Source: Candidatus Aenigmatarchaeota archaeon
Lineage (GTDB): Archaea > Aenigmatarchaeota > Aenigmatarchaeia > QMZP01 > JAUXAV01
Direction of reading: 5' to 3'
DNA length: 19,324 nucleotides
Assembly (NCBI GenBank): GCA_030619735.1
Contig: JAUXAV010000009.1
Coordinates: 1-19,324 of the forward strand
The notes below the pieces were generated by a model. The model was not told where the DNA came from and searched no databases. It saw nothing but the letters and a program-made list of their open reading frames with translations. Positions 7,935-13,693 of this stretch are shown here, one piece after another. Position 1 is the stretch's first letter. Every line of letters starts with the position of its first letter. The translations under genes were made by a program, and so were the position numbers.

Positions 7935-8840
7935 ATGACGAGAAGACGTTCGGTTAGAAAAATCAGGAGGGGGGGAGTAGGTTTATACTCCCCCTTCTGG
8001 CTATTGCTTCCTGCGTCTTTAATGATAGGATTTATTCTGGTCATACCTTTAGGTTATACCGTGTATCTTAGCTTCTTTAAAGAGAATCTTTTCGCTAGAA
8101 GCCCTATATTTGTTGGCATCAAAAATTATGGCGTTCTCTTTAAGGACAAAATTTTTTGGATATCTTTTCGACAATCCGCTATCTTTACTCTGGGATCAGT
8201 GTCCGGGGAATACCTCTTAGGATTAGGCTCGGCTCTCTTGCTTTATAAATCATTGAGGGGCCAGACTATTTGGAGAGCTCTCATTCTCTTCCCCTGGGTA
8301 GTTCCTATAATTGTGAGCACTCTGGTCTGGAAGTGGATGCTAACTCCTAGATATGGCATTATTAATAATCTCATTGTTAACTTAGGATTGCCATCCAAAT
8401 TTTGGCTGGGAGACCCCAAGGTAGTAATGCCTACAGTGATATTCATAAACATTTGGCGTAGTTTCCCTTTTTTCACGATAGTGATTCTGGCAGGACTTCA
8501 GGCTATTTCATTAGATGTACTGGAAGCAGCGTCAATTGATGGGGCTTCTGGATGGAAAAAATTTCGTTACATTATTTTGCCTCATATTCGTGGGATCTCT
8601 GCAACCGTAGTTATTCTACATATAATCTTAACTTTTGGACATTTTGACACTATTTGGTTTCTGACTCGGGGAGGTCCCTCAACATTTACAGAGGTCCTCC
8701 CAACTTATATGTATAGGCAAGCTTTTATGTTCTACGAGGTTGGTTATGCTTCCACTTTAGCGGTATGGACAGTAGCGATTATAGCGACCATCACAGTATT
8801 TCTTTACTATACGTTCTACTCGTCAAAGAGAAGTCGGTAA
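7935..8840 (+). CDS. Carbohydrate ABC transporter permease, MalF type (second transporter)
   Basis: This is an inner-membrane permease of a CUT1 importer, 301 aa. The ATG follows AGAAAGAAGG. A strongly basic N-terminus (MTRRRSVRKIRRGG) precedes the first membrane helix (FWLLLPASLMIGFILVI), and five further hydrophobic segments can be seen. The coupling loop reads EAASIDGASGWKKFRYIILP, an excellent EAA-x3-G match for docking to the ATPase. After it comes FDTIWFLTRGGPSTFT, which parallels the C-terminal fragment at the left edge of the window. It lies between the binding protein and the MalG-type gene. No ATPase gene follows, so it probably relies on those at 1183-3419. Confidence 0.93.
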   Translation: MTRRRSVRKIRRGGVGLYSPFWLLLPASLMIGFILVIPLGYTVYLSFFKENLFARSPIFVGIKNYGVLFKDKIFWISFRQSAIFTLGSVSGEYLLGLGSALLLYKSLRGQTIWRALILFPWVVPIIVSTLVWKWMLTPRYGIINNLIVNLGLPSKFWLGDPKVVMPTVIFINIWRSFPFFTIVILAGLQAISLDVLEAASIDGASGWKKFRYIILPHIRGISATVVILHIILTFGHFDTIWFLTRGGPSTFTEVLPTYMYRQAFMFYEVGYASTLAVWTVAIIATITVFLYYTFYSSKRSR

Positions 8841-8881
8841 GACTTGAGCCATACAAGGACTATTTATGATAAGGTAAAAAG

Positions 8882-9694
8882 ATGAGAAAAATATACTGGT
8901 GGCTATTGCTTCTTCTATTAATGGTATTCGTATTATTTCCTTTCTACTGGATGATAGTTAGTTCTATAAAACCTACTCCCGATGTGCTCACTTTAAATCC
9001 TACCTTAATTCCCAAGAGAGTTACCTTCGAGCACTATGGTTTTTCCTGGTACCAGATGAATTTAGGCCGTTTCTTTGGAAATAGTTTCGCCATTGCTATA
9101 GGAACTACCTTTCTCGCTCTGCTACTGACTACACCGGCTTCTTATGCTCTCAGTAGAATTCCGAGAGGAAGAAATCTTGCTCTCTTGGTTTTCCTGTTAA
9201 GTTACATTATTCCTCCGGTAGCTCTTTTGACCCCACTTTATTTTGTTATGACTAAACTTAGATTAGTAGACACGTACCTAGCTGTAGTTTTATCCCATGC
9301 AACATTTGGAATTCCCTTCTGTCTTTGGCTTCAGACTACCTATTTCGATGGAATCCCAGTAGAGCTGGATGAGGCTGCTTGTACCGATGGTGCCAGTTTT
9401 CTTCAAACTATGCGTTATGTAATTTTGCCAGTGGCATTGCCTGGTCTTGTTGTTTCTGGGCTGTTTGTATTTATTTTGTCCTGGGATGAGTTTCTTTTTG
9501 CCTATACTTTTACAAGTTCAGATGCTTCTCGTACAATTACGGCTGGCTTATTTCAATTTATAGGAGCTAATATAGTACAGTGGGGTGATTTAATGGCAAG
9601 TGCCACTTTAACCACTGTTCCCATAGGCATTATTTTCTTTTTGATCCAAAAATGGCTGATTGAAGGATTAACGGCAGGAGCAGTTAAGGGTTAG
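8882..9694 (+). CDS. Carbohydrate ABC transporter permease, MalG type (second transporter)
   Basis: This is an inner-membrane permease, 270 aa, partner of the MalF-type protein just upstream. The ATG start follows a weak site (AAGGTAAAAAG). The first membrane helix is WWLLLLLLMVFVLFPFYWMI, followed by the MalG-typical SSIKPTPDVL. The coupling loop reads EAACTDGASFLQTMRYVILP, and the protein ends in a final membrane segment with a short tail. It closes the second transporter operon; a hairpin terminator begins 32 bp after its stop. It differs clearly in sequence from the MalG-type protein at 288-1145, so the two systems are not a recent duplication. Confidence 0.93.
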   Translation: MRKIYWWLLLLLLMVFVLFPFYWMIVSSIKPTPDVLTLNPTLIPKRVTFEHYGFSWYQMNLGRFFGNSFAIAIGTTFLALLLTTPASYALSRIPRGRNLALLVFLLSYIIPPVALLTPLYFVMTKLRLVDTYLAVVLSHATFGIPFCLWLQTTYFDGIPVELDEAACTDGASFLQTMRYVILPVALPGLVVSGLFVFILSWDEFLFAYTFTSSDASRTITAGLFQFIGANIVQWGDLMASATLTTVPIGIIFFLIQKWLIEGLTAGAVKG

Positions 9695-9725
9695 TAAGCC
9701 AGAGACTGGTACTCTAGAATAAGGC

Positions 9726-9758
9726 AATTTCGCATTTGCTACCCAAAGGCGAAATTTT
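9726..9758 (+). terminator. Terminator of the sugar operon
   Basis: AATTTCGC (9726-9733) pairs with GCGAAATT (9749-9756). An inner TTTG/CAAA helix follows after one mismatch, and a short T run closes the element. It lies directly downstream of the last permease gene. Confidence 0.65.
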
Positions 9759-10199
9759 CTGCTAAAATGCCTCCTGAGATCCCCATAAAATCGTATCCAA
9801 GGAGGCTGAAATTACGGCAAAAATACAAAAGCGAAACAGACGGTCTTTGCAAAAATTCTACCCGATATAAAATTTCCCCGTTTGAGCGAAGAAGAATAGG
9901 CAGAAAAGAAAAATTTCCTCATAACCTTAGAATCCCTCTTACCCTTAGTGCCAACATTCAAAAATCACCCTTAAAATCCATTATTTTGCCCCTAATGGCT
10001 GAAATTGGCTGTGGATAAGGAATAGCCCACGCAAAATTAGGCTTATACAGCAATCCTAAAGATTCAAAGGTCATATAGCTTGCTTAGAGGCAAGAAAGTG
10101 CCTCTATGGGTTTGTATGGAAGCTTTTTTTCCCCAGAATAGGCTCTGAAATTGACTTTTGAGGCTTCTGGGCTTGAAAGTGACCAAAAAGGTGGTGACA
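9759..10199. other. Non-coding or degraded stretch between the sugar operon and the accessory region
   Basis: No convincing gene is visible. An AAGGAGG at about 9798-9805 is followed by a frame without a standard start. Two adjacent short frames (about 9816-9905) read as an interrupted coding stretch, KIQKRNRRSLQKFYP then DIKFPRLSEEE, which could be a decayed gene. A perfect DnaA-box sequence lies at 10010-10018. A 7-bp hairpin (TAGAGGC/GCCTCTA) is at 10085-10106, and a T7 run follows at about 10133-10139. Confidence 0.35.
10010..10018 (-). promoter_or_regulatory. DnaA-box-like nonamer
   Basis: TGTGGATAA is the exact complement of the consensus DnaA box TTATCCACA. It stands alone, without iterons or an AT-rich element nearby, so it may be chance or a remnant of an older origin. 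Confidence 0.35.
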
Positions 10200-10364
10200 A
10201 TGAAAAATGAACATCTGCAAACCGAAGATACTACTAAGAAGTCCCCCCAGGATGGTCGATGTGCGACAGACTATCAAAAATGCACTCGCTTACGTTGCCT
10301 TTACCCCTGCCCTTCGGGGGAAATTGTTGCAGGCACAGACAGAGCGAGTAATTCAGCTATTTAA
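10200..10364 (+). CDS. Hypothetical cysteine-containing small protein
   Basis: A possible 54-aa protein starts at the ATG at 10200, which has a good site (AAGGTGGTGA) in front. The N-terminal half is charged and polar (MKNEHLQTEDTTKK). The middle carries four cysteines with spacing C-x6-C-x4-C-x3-C, ending in CPSGEIVAG, which could bind a metal. I recognise no family. The next SD (AAGGAGAGGTG) begins at its stop codon, and the XRE regulator follows. It could equally be a random open frame; the SD and cysteines are the only support. Confidence 0.35.
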   Translation: MKNEHLQTEDTTKKSPQDGRCATDYQKCTRLRCLYPCPSGEIVAGTDRASNSAI

Positions 10365-10375
10365 GGAGAGGTGAA

Positions 10376-10453
10376 ATGGACTATGGGTTTTTAAGTCCCG
10401 AGGACGGTACACAAAGAATGCACCTAGTAGCCTGCCCTTTGAGTGGAGTTTGA
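10376..10453 (+). CDS. Possible 25-aa leader peptide upstream of the XRE regulator
   Basis: The ATG at 10376 follows a strong AAGGAGAGGTG. The frame encodes MDYGFLSPEDGTQRMH and ends at the TGA at 10451-10453, inside the -35 box of the next promoter. No homology is recognised. Only the ribosome site and its place between a small ORF and a regulator support it. Confidence 0.22.
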   Translation: MDYGFLSPEDGTQRMHLVACPLSGV

Positions 10454-10477
10454 CAAATTTCTTAAAATTCTTATACT
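10450..10477 (+). promoter_or_regulatory. Sigma-70-type promoter of the XRE regulator
   Basis: A perfect TTGACA (10450-10455) and TATACT (10472-10477) are separated by 16 bp. Transcription would begin near 10484, so the SD GAGGTGAG (10484-10491) lies at the very 5' end of the mRNA for the gene at 10498. Confidence 0.75.
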
Positions 10478-10497
10478 TATATTGAGGTGAGTAAAAA

Positions 10498-10980
10498 ATG
10501 AAATCAATTAAGCAACTACGATGTGAAGCCAAGCTTACCCAAGAGGAACTAGCCCAGAAATTGGGAGTTCACCAAACGTATATCAGTAAGCTTGAGATTG
10601 GGATTATCCCCTGGACGGATGGGGTTTTGCAAATGAAGCTAAGCCAAGCTCTTGAAGTGCCTCTCAGCGAGATTCCCCCCTGCGATACGCCCTGTCACAG
10701 GCATTTTCCAACAGTAGTCCACAACAGGATCGTCTATAACTTGACCGAGTTCTATGATGCCGTGAAGCGCAATGCTGATCGGTGCAAGAGCTGCAGGGAT
10801 TTGCTGGAAAAATTCAAGGAAATGGCTACGGAGAGATTCTTTGTGGATTTTCTGCATTCTCTCACGCCATCCGAAAGGAGAGCATACGCCAAGCTGATTG
10901 AGGGCAGGGGAAACTGGAGAGAGGAACTCCGGCGGTTCATAGAGAAGCCACGGGAAAAAACGAAGCAAAGGACCAAATAA
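10498..10980 (+). CDS. XRE-family helix-turn-helix regulator with cysteine pairs
   Basis: This is a predicted DNA-binding regulator, 160 aa, with a good SD (GAGGTGAG). Residues 4-58 form a Cro/C1-type helix-turn-helix: LRCEAKLTQEELAQKLGVHQ, then TYISKLEIG, and the usual end QALEVPLSEI. The rest is unusual: a CDTPCHRH cluster (Cys62, Cys66, His67, His69) and a CKSC pair (96-99) could bind a metal. A helical, basic tail follows (FLHSLTPSERRAYAKLI and RRFIEKPREKTKQ). It is transcribed alone from its own promoter and followed by a strong terminator. It may control itself or the neighbouring accessory genes; the palindromes at 11150 and 11971 are candidate sites. Its target is unknown. Confidence 0.82.
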   Translation: MKSIKQLRCEAKLTQEELAQKLGVHQTYISKLEIGIIPWTDGVLQMKLSQALEVPLSEIPPCDTPCHRHFPTVVHNRIVYNLTEFYDAVKRNADRCKSCRDLLEKFKEMATERFFVDFLHSLTPSERRAYAKLIEGRGNWREELRRFIEKPREKTKQRTK

Positions 10981-10983
10981 AAG

Positions 10984-11015
10984 AAAAGGGGAAGGTCCCA
11001 TAACCTTCCCCTTTT
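10984..11015 (+). terminator. Terminator of the XRE regulator gene
   Basis: A perfect 13-bp stem, AAAAGGGGAAGGT with ACCTTCCCCTTTT, closes the loop CCCATA. Its A and T ends make it potentially active in both directions. It lies 4 bp after the stop codon. Confidence 0.8.
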
Positions 11016-11149
11016 ACAAAAGGATTGCACTATATTGCCCCTATTGTCTGGCTCAAGGACAAGTCAACTGGCAACCCCCTACGGGAGCTATTTTTATGAT
11101 GCTACCCGCTAACTACATTATAGGACAAAAAGCTATGAGTGTCAACCCC

Positions 11150-11163
11150 TTAGAGGTCTCTAA
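11150..11163. promoter_or_regulatory. Near-palindrome TTAGAGGTCTCTAA, possible operator
   Basis: TTAGAG and CTCTAA arms flank a GT centre. The 12-base core AGAGGTCTCTAA occurs again at 12088-12099, so copies lie upstream of both 11252 and the RNase H gene. The binding protein is unknown. Confidence 0.3.
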
Positions 11164-11180
11164 ATTATGAAAATAACGGA

Positions 11181-11236
11181 GTATCTCCCCAGATACATAA
11201 CCAAAAAAAGAGGGGACTGGCTTCTCATCCAGCCCC
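11181..11236 (+). promoter_or_regulatory. Two hairpins in the leader of the primase-like gene
   Basis: GTATCT-CCCC-AGATAC (11181-11196) is a perfect 6-bp hairpin. GGGG-A-CTGG (11212-11220) pairs with CCAG-CCCC (11229-11236) just before the SD of the gene at 11252. The CCCC loop of the first could pair with the GGGG of the second, giving alternative folds. The rest of the 11016-11251 leader holds no gene. Confidence 0.4.
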
Positions 11237-11251
11237 CGAAAGGAACAACCT

Positions 11252-11980
11252 ATGAACGACCTCATTCTACTACAAATCGAGAAGAAAGTCAAGAGCAAAT
11301 ACGGACTCTCAGGCGACAATTTTAAGCCGTGTGTCTGCATTCTCTTAGATCAATCCTTCCCTCAAGGCTTTGGCTTTTCCAGAAACCCGGTAGGCTATAT
11401 CATAGCCACAGAATTGAGAAAGATAGGCAAACCCGCCGATACCGGATTCAAGATTCTCTCTCTCTGGAATCAGAAGAATAAGCCCTCGATGAGCGAAAGG
11501 GAAGTCAAGGGGATCGTAAAGTCTGCTTGGTCCACAAATAAAACTTACGGTTGTAACAATCCCACTTTACTTAATTTTTGTATGGATAAAGCCCTGTGTC
11601 CTTATTATCAAAGATTTATCAGCAAAAACAGGCCAAAAGCGTCCATATCGGACTTCTACAAGAGGGGATGGCCTTTAATGCTAACCCAACCCGAAGTGTG
11701 TCTTTATACAGCCCTTCCTGAAGCGGAAAAAGAAAATGGCACCTTCCCTGGGAAAAGGCTGTTTATTACCTATAATAATCTACATAGGCTCTCCAGGGTC
11801 AATAAGGGGCTTATCAAGGCTTGTCTCGTAGGTGGGAGAAATAAGAGAGGATTAGGTCCTTGGGGGCTAATAAAGGTCAAAATCGGAGAGCCATATTTTT
11901 GGCAGCACCAAGCCACAGAAATTAAAAGAATCTTACCAATCCCTTACCCACAGACCAACACAGGAGGAGAGTTTACATAG
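11252..11980 (+). CDS. Stand-alone primase C-terminal-like (PriCT/PriL-type) cysteine domain protein
   Basis: A 242-aa protein, ATG with AAAGGAAC in front. Residues 20-120 resemble the helical C-terminal domain found behind archaeo-eukaryotic-type primase domains in plasmid and phage primases. There is an early cysteine (Cys27 or Cys29), then FSRNPVGYIIATELRKIG, then ILSLWNQKNKP, EREVKGIVKSAW, and a cluster Cys101, Cys110, Cys116. Four cysteines in this layout bind an Fe-S cluster or zinc in PriL-like domains. The catalytic primase part is missing: nothing upstream encodes it. Residues 125-242 show no family I recognise, though the ITYNNLHRLSRVNKGLIKACLVGG stretch could be a winged-helix fold. 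It probably acts in DNA replication of a mobile element; the assignment is by pattern only. Confidence 0.5.
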   Translation: MNDLILLQIEKKVKSKYGLSGDNFKPCVCILLDQSFPQGFGFSRNPVGYIIATELRKIGKPADTGFKILSLWNQKNKPSMSEREVKGIVKSAWSTNKTYGCNNPTLLNFCMDKALCPYYQRFISKNRPKASISDFYKRGWPLMLTQPEVCLYTALPEAEKENGTFPGKRLFITYNNLHRLSRVNKGLIKACLVGGRNKRGLGPWGLIKVKIGEPYFWQHQATEIKRILPIPYPQTNTGGEFT

Positions 11981-12009
11981 TAAACACTTACTGTTTACAT
12001 AGTAAACAC
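11971..12009. repeat. Two 17-bp palindromic direct repeats at 22-bp spacing
   Basis: GTTTACATAGTAAACAC occurs at 11971-11987 and 11993-12009, identical and in the same orientation. Each contains the palindrome GTTTAC-ATA-GTAAAC. The 22-bp period puts both on one face of the helix. The first copy overlaps the stop codon of the primase-like gene. This looks like a double operator or an iteron/partition-type site upstream of the RNase H gene. Confidence 0.8.
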
Positions 12010-12087
12010 ATAGATGTCTTCAGGAGGAAGGAGAACTTGAATTTTTTTGGAGGGTTGAAGGAGAAGTAGAATTAGAGGGATTTGTAG

Positions 12088-12099
12088 AGAGGTCTCTAA
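12088..12099. promoter_or_regulatory. Second copy of the AGAGGTCTCTAA motif
   Basis: The same 12-base core as at 11150-11163 occurs about 75 bp upstream of the chosen RNase H start. The two copies bracket the primase-like gene. Confidence 0.3.
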
Positions 12100-12173
12100 T
12101 TTTGCGGATTCGGCTTTTGCTCGAAGAGCCTATCCATCCAACCGTTGAAATAGTAGCGAGAAGCAGGAGAGTG

Positions 12174-12800
12174 ATGGGCCAAGATATAATCATTTACTGC
12201 GACGGCCTCTGCGAGCCGGTGAATCCTGGCGGAACTGCCACCTACGGGTTCGTTGTTTACCGCAAGGGCAGGAAGCTGAAAGAGGGGCTTGGAATCATCG
12301 GGGAAGGTTCTGGTATGACCAACAATGTGGCTGAGTACACCGCGGCAATCGAGGGGCTACGGTATCTCAAGCGGAGGAGGCTACACAGGAAAAAAATAAT
12401 GGTGAAGTCGGACAGCCAATTGCTCATCAACCAGCTCAACGGCTCCTGGCAGGTGCGGTCTGCCAGAATCCGCCCGCTCTATGAGAAAGCCCAGAGGTTG
12501 CTCAGGAATTTCCCCCGCATCTCCTTCAGGTGGATCCCCAGGGAGGAAAATGACGAGGCGGATCTCCTCTCGAGGCAGGCGTATATGGGCGAGGCACAGA
12601 AAAGCAGGGAGGTAGGGGCACGGAAGATCAAAAAAGAGGAGGTGAAGGTCTTCCCGGACCATTACGAGGTTCGGGGCTATTGGCTACCGAAGGACGTTTC
12701 CAGTTGTACGTGCCCCGACTGGCAGAAGAGGTGCAGAAAATGGGGTATGCTCTGCAAGCACCAGATTTTTGTGCTAAAGGGGAAGGCAAAAACTCGCTGA
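12174..12800 (+). CDS. RNase HI domain fused to a SWIM zinc finger
   Basis: This 208-aa protein should cut the RNA strand of RNA-DNA hybrids. The ATG at 12174 has AGGAG in front and places the RNase H fold at the N-terminus; an in-frame TTG at 12102 would add 24 residues. Catalytic carboxylates are visible: Asp10 (IIIYCDG), Glu54 (NNVAEYTA), Asp80 (VKSDSQLL) and Asp130 (ENDEAD), the DEDD set of RNase HI. Residues about 178-196 form a SWIM finger: C178-x-C180, then 13 residues, C194-x-H196 (MLCKHQIF). The fold is common in nucleic-acid-binding proteins, so it may target the nuclease. The gene looks GC-richer than its neighbours, which suggests separate acquisition. A role in primer or R-loop removal on the element is inferred. 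Confidence 0.85.
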   Translation: MGQDIIIYCDGLCEPVNPGGTATYGFVVYRKGRKLKEGLGIIGEGSGMTNNVAEYTAAIEGLRYLKRRRLHRKKIMVKSDSQLLINQLNGSWQVRSARIRPLYEKAQRLLRNFPRISFRWIPREENDEADLLSRQAYMGEAQKSREVGARKIKKEEVKVFPDHYEVRGYWLPKDVSSCTCPDWQKRCRKWGMLCKHQIFVLKGKAKTR

Positions 12801-12810
12801 GGCAAGTATC

Positions 12811-12839
12811 AATGCCTAGAGAAAGGCATTTTAAATTTT
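12811..12839 (+). terminator. Weak terminator-like hairpin after the RNase H gene
   Basis: AATGCCT (12811-12817) pairs with AGGCATT (12824-12830) and is followed by an interrupted T-rich stretch. It could end or attenuate transcription before the PC4/Hfq-like pair. Confidence 0.4.
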
Positions 12840-12856
12840 AATTGAGGAGGCTGAAA

Positions 12857-13102
12857 ATGAGTCAAAAGACTGCAAGGGCAGGCAAAGAAAGGCAAATTGG
12901 CGAGATTGGATTAGGTGGCGACAGGCACTTGGTCGCTACTCTGATCAACCGGGAGAAGATAGACTTCAGACTTTTCCTCAAGACCAGTCGATATTCCGGA
13001 CCAACGAAAAGCGGGGTGAGGTTCTACCTCTTCGACGGTATCTGGGAGGAGTTTAAGAAGCTGATAGAAAAGGTGGATAAGGAGGTTAAAGAGCTAGAAT
13101 GA
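12857..13102 (+). CDS. Small protein, possible PC4-like ssDNA-binding fold
   Basis: This is an 81-aa protein. The ATG at 12857 has GAGGAGG at 12844-12850; a TTG at 12842 lies too close to that site. A basic N-terminus (MSQKTARAGKERQIGE) is followed by beta-strand-like segments, HLVATLINR, KIDFRLFLKTSRYSGPTKSG and VRFYLFDG, and one terminal helix, IWEEFKKLIEKVDKEVKELE. A run of strands with a 'PTKxGxxxxL...W..F' pattern and a last helix recalls transcription-coactivator PC4-like proteins, which bind single-stranded DNA. The match is weak and made by eye. Its TGA overlaps the ATG of the Hfq-like gene (ATGA), so the two are probably translated together and may cooperate. Confidence 0.6.
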   Translation: MSQKTARAGKERQIGEIGLGGDRHLVATLINREKIDFRLFLKTSRYSGPTKSGVRFYLFDGIWEEFKKLIEKVDKEVKELE

Positions 13103-13362
13103 GCCAAAAGCCTAAGCCAAAACCTAAGAAGCAACCACCCTGGAATAGCTTTGCCTACCTGGCTACTCTGGCCAAGAAAAAAGAGCCAGTTATTCTGCAC
13201 CTGAACACAAACACCATTGAGGACGAGTCTGAGTTAAAGGGTATCATAATTGAGGCAGACAATTATACGTTAGCTTTTCTTACCAACAACGGCCGAGAGC
13301 TTTTAGTTTTTAAGCACGCTATAAGGTTCATTGAGAGGGTAAAAGGAAAAGCCTCTGCTTAA
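13099..13362 (+). CDS. Hfq-like Sm-fold RNA-binding protein
   Basis: This is an 87-aa protein resembling the RNA chaperone Hfq. After a proline/lysine-rich tail (2-14) comes a helix (WNSFAYLATLAKKKEP). The Sm1 strands follow, VILHLN and ELKGIIIEADNYTLAFL, with Gly48 and Asp54 at the places of the conserved LxGxIxxFDxFxxxL residues. The Sm2 motif is LLVFKHAIRFI (KHAI at 72-75, compare YKHAI in Hfq). An insertion (TNTIEDESE) lies where Hfq has a short turn. The gene starts inside the stop codon of the PC4-like gene, indicating coupling. Hfq forms hexamers that pair small RNAs with mRNAs; whether this divergent form does so is unknown. Mobile-element-borne Hfq-like proteins could affect host regulation or plasmid copy control. 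Confidence 0.72.
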   Translation: MSQKPKPKPKKQPPWNSFAYLATLAKKKEPVILHLNTNTIEDESELKGIIIEADNYTLAFLTNNGRELLVFKHAIRFIERVKGKASA

Positions 13363-13377
13363 GGGGAATAAGGGTAT

Positions 13378-13406
13378 TTGACAAGCTTTTTCAAATCAAA
13401 TATACT
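13378..13406 (+). promoter_or_regulatory. Sigma-70-type promoter of the toxin-antitoxin operon
   Basis: TTGACA (13378-13383) and TATACT (13401-13406) are separated by 17 bp, close to the ideal promoter. It lies 28 bp before the antitoxin ATG at 13435. Confidence 0.8.
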
Positions 13407-13434
13407 CCAATTAATACTTAGTAAGAAGGAGACT

Positions 13435-13689
13435 ATGTTGAGAACAAGTAAAATTCTAACCCTGTCTTTACCACCTGAAATGGCAAAGCAAATTGCAAAA
13501 CTTGCCAAAGAAGAAGGAATGACAAGAAGTGAATTTTTTAGAGAAGCTTTAAGACAATTCATAAGAAAGAGAAGATGGGAGAAAATCCGAGAATATGGAG
13601 CCAGAAAAGCAGCCCAGCTTGGAATCAAAAGTGAAAAAGATATAGAGAAGCTGATTGATGAATATCGCTCTGAAAAAGTGAGCAAATAA
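13435..13689 (+). CDS. Ribbon-helix-helix antitoxin
   Basis: This is an 84-aa DNA-binding antitoxin of the CopG/MetJ type. The ATG at 13435 has AAGAAGGAG in front; a TTG at 13378 lies in the promoter and is rejected. Residues 6-45 form the RHH fold: strand KILTLSLPPEM, helix AKQIAKLAKEEG, turn and helix MTRSEFFREALRQFIRK. The C-terminal half (WEKIREYGARKAAQLG, EKDIEKLIDEYRSEK) should bind and block the PIN toxin encoded 4 bp downstream. Such antitoxins normally repress their own promoter. On this replicon the pair would kill plasmid-free cells and so stabilise the element. Confidence 0.88.
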   Translation: MLRTSKILTLSLPPEMAKQIAKLAKEEGMTRSEFFREALRQFIRKRRWEKIREYGARKAAQLGIKSEKDIEKLIDEYRSEKVSK

Positions 13690-13693
13690 ACTT

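Noticed and set aside
9767..10018. 83-aa open frame after the sugar operon
   Set aside because: It has no ribosome site, a low-complexity basic composition, no recognisable domain, and it begins just after the operon terminator.
10639..11001. 120-aa minus-strand frame over the XRE gene
   Set aside because: It lies opposite a well-supported regulator with its own promoter, and it would begin in that gene's terminator.
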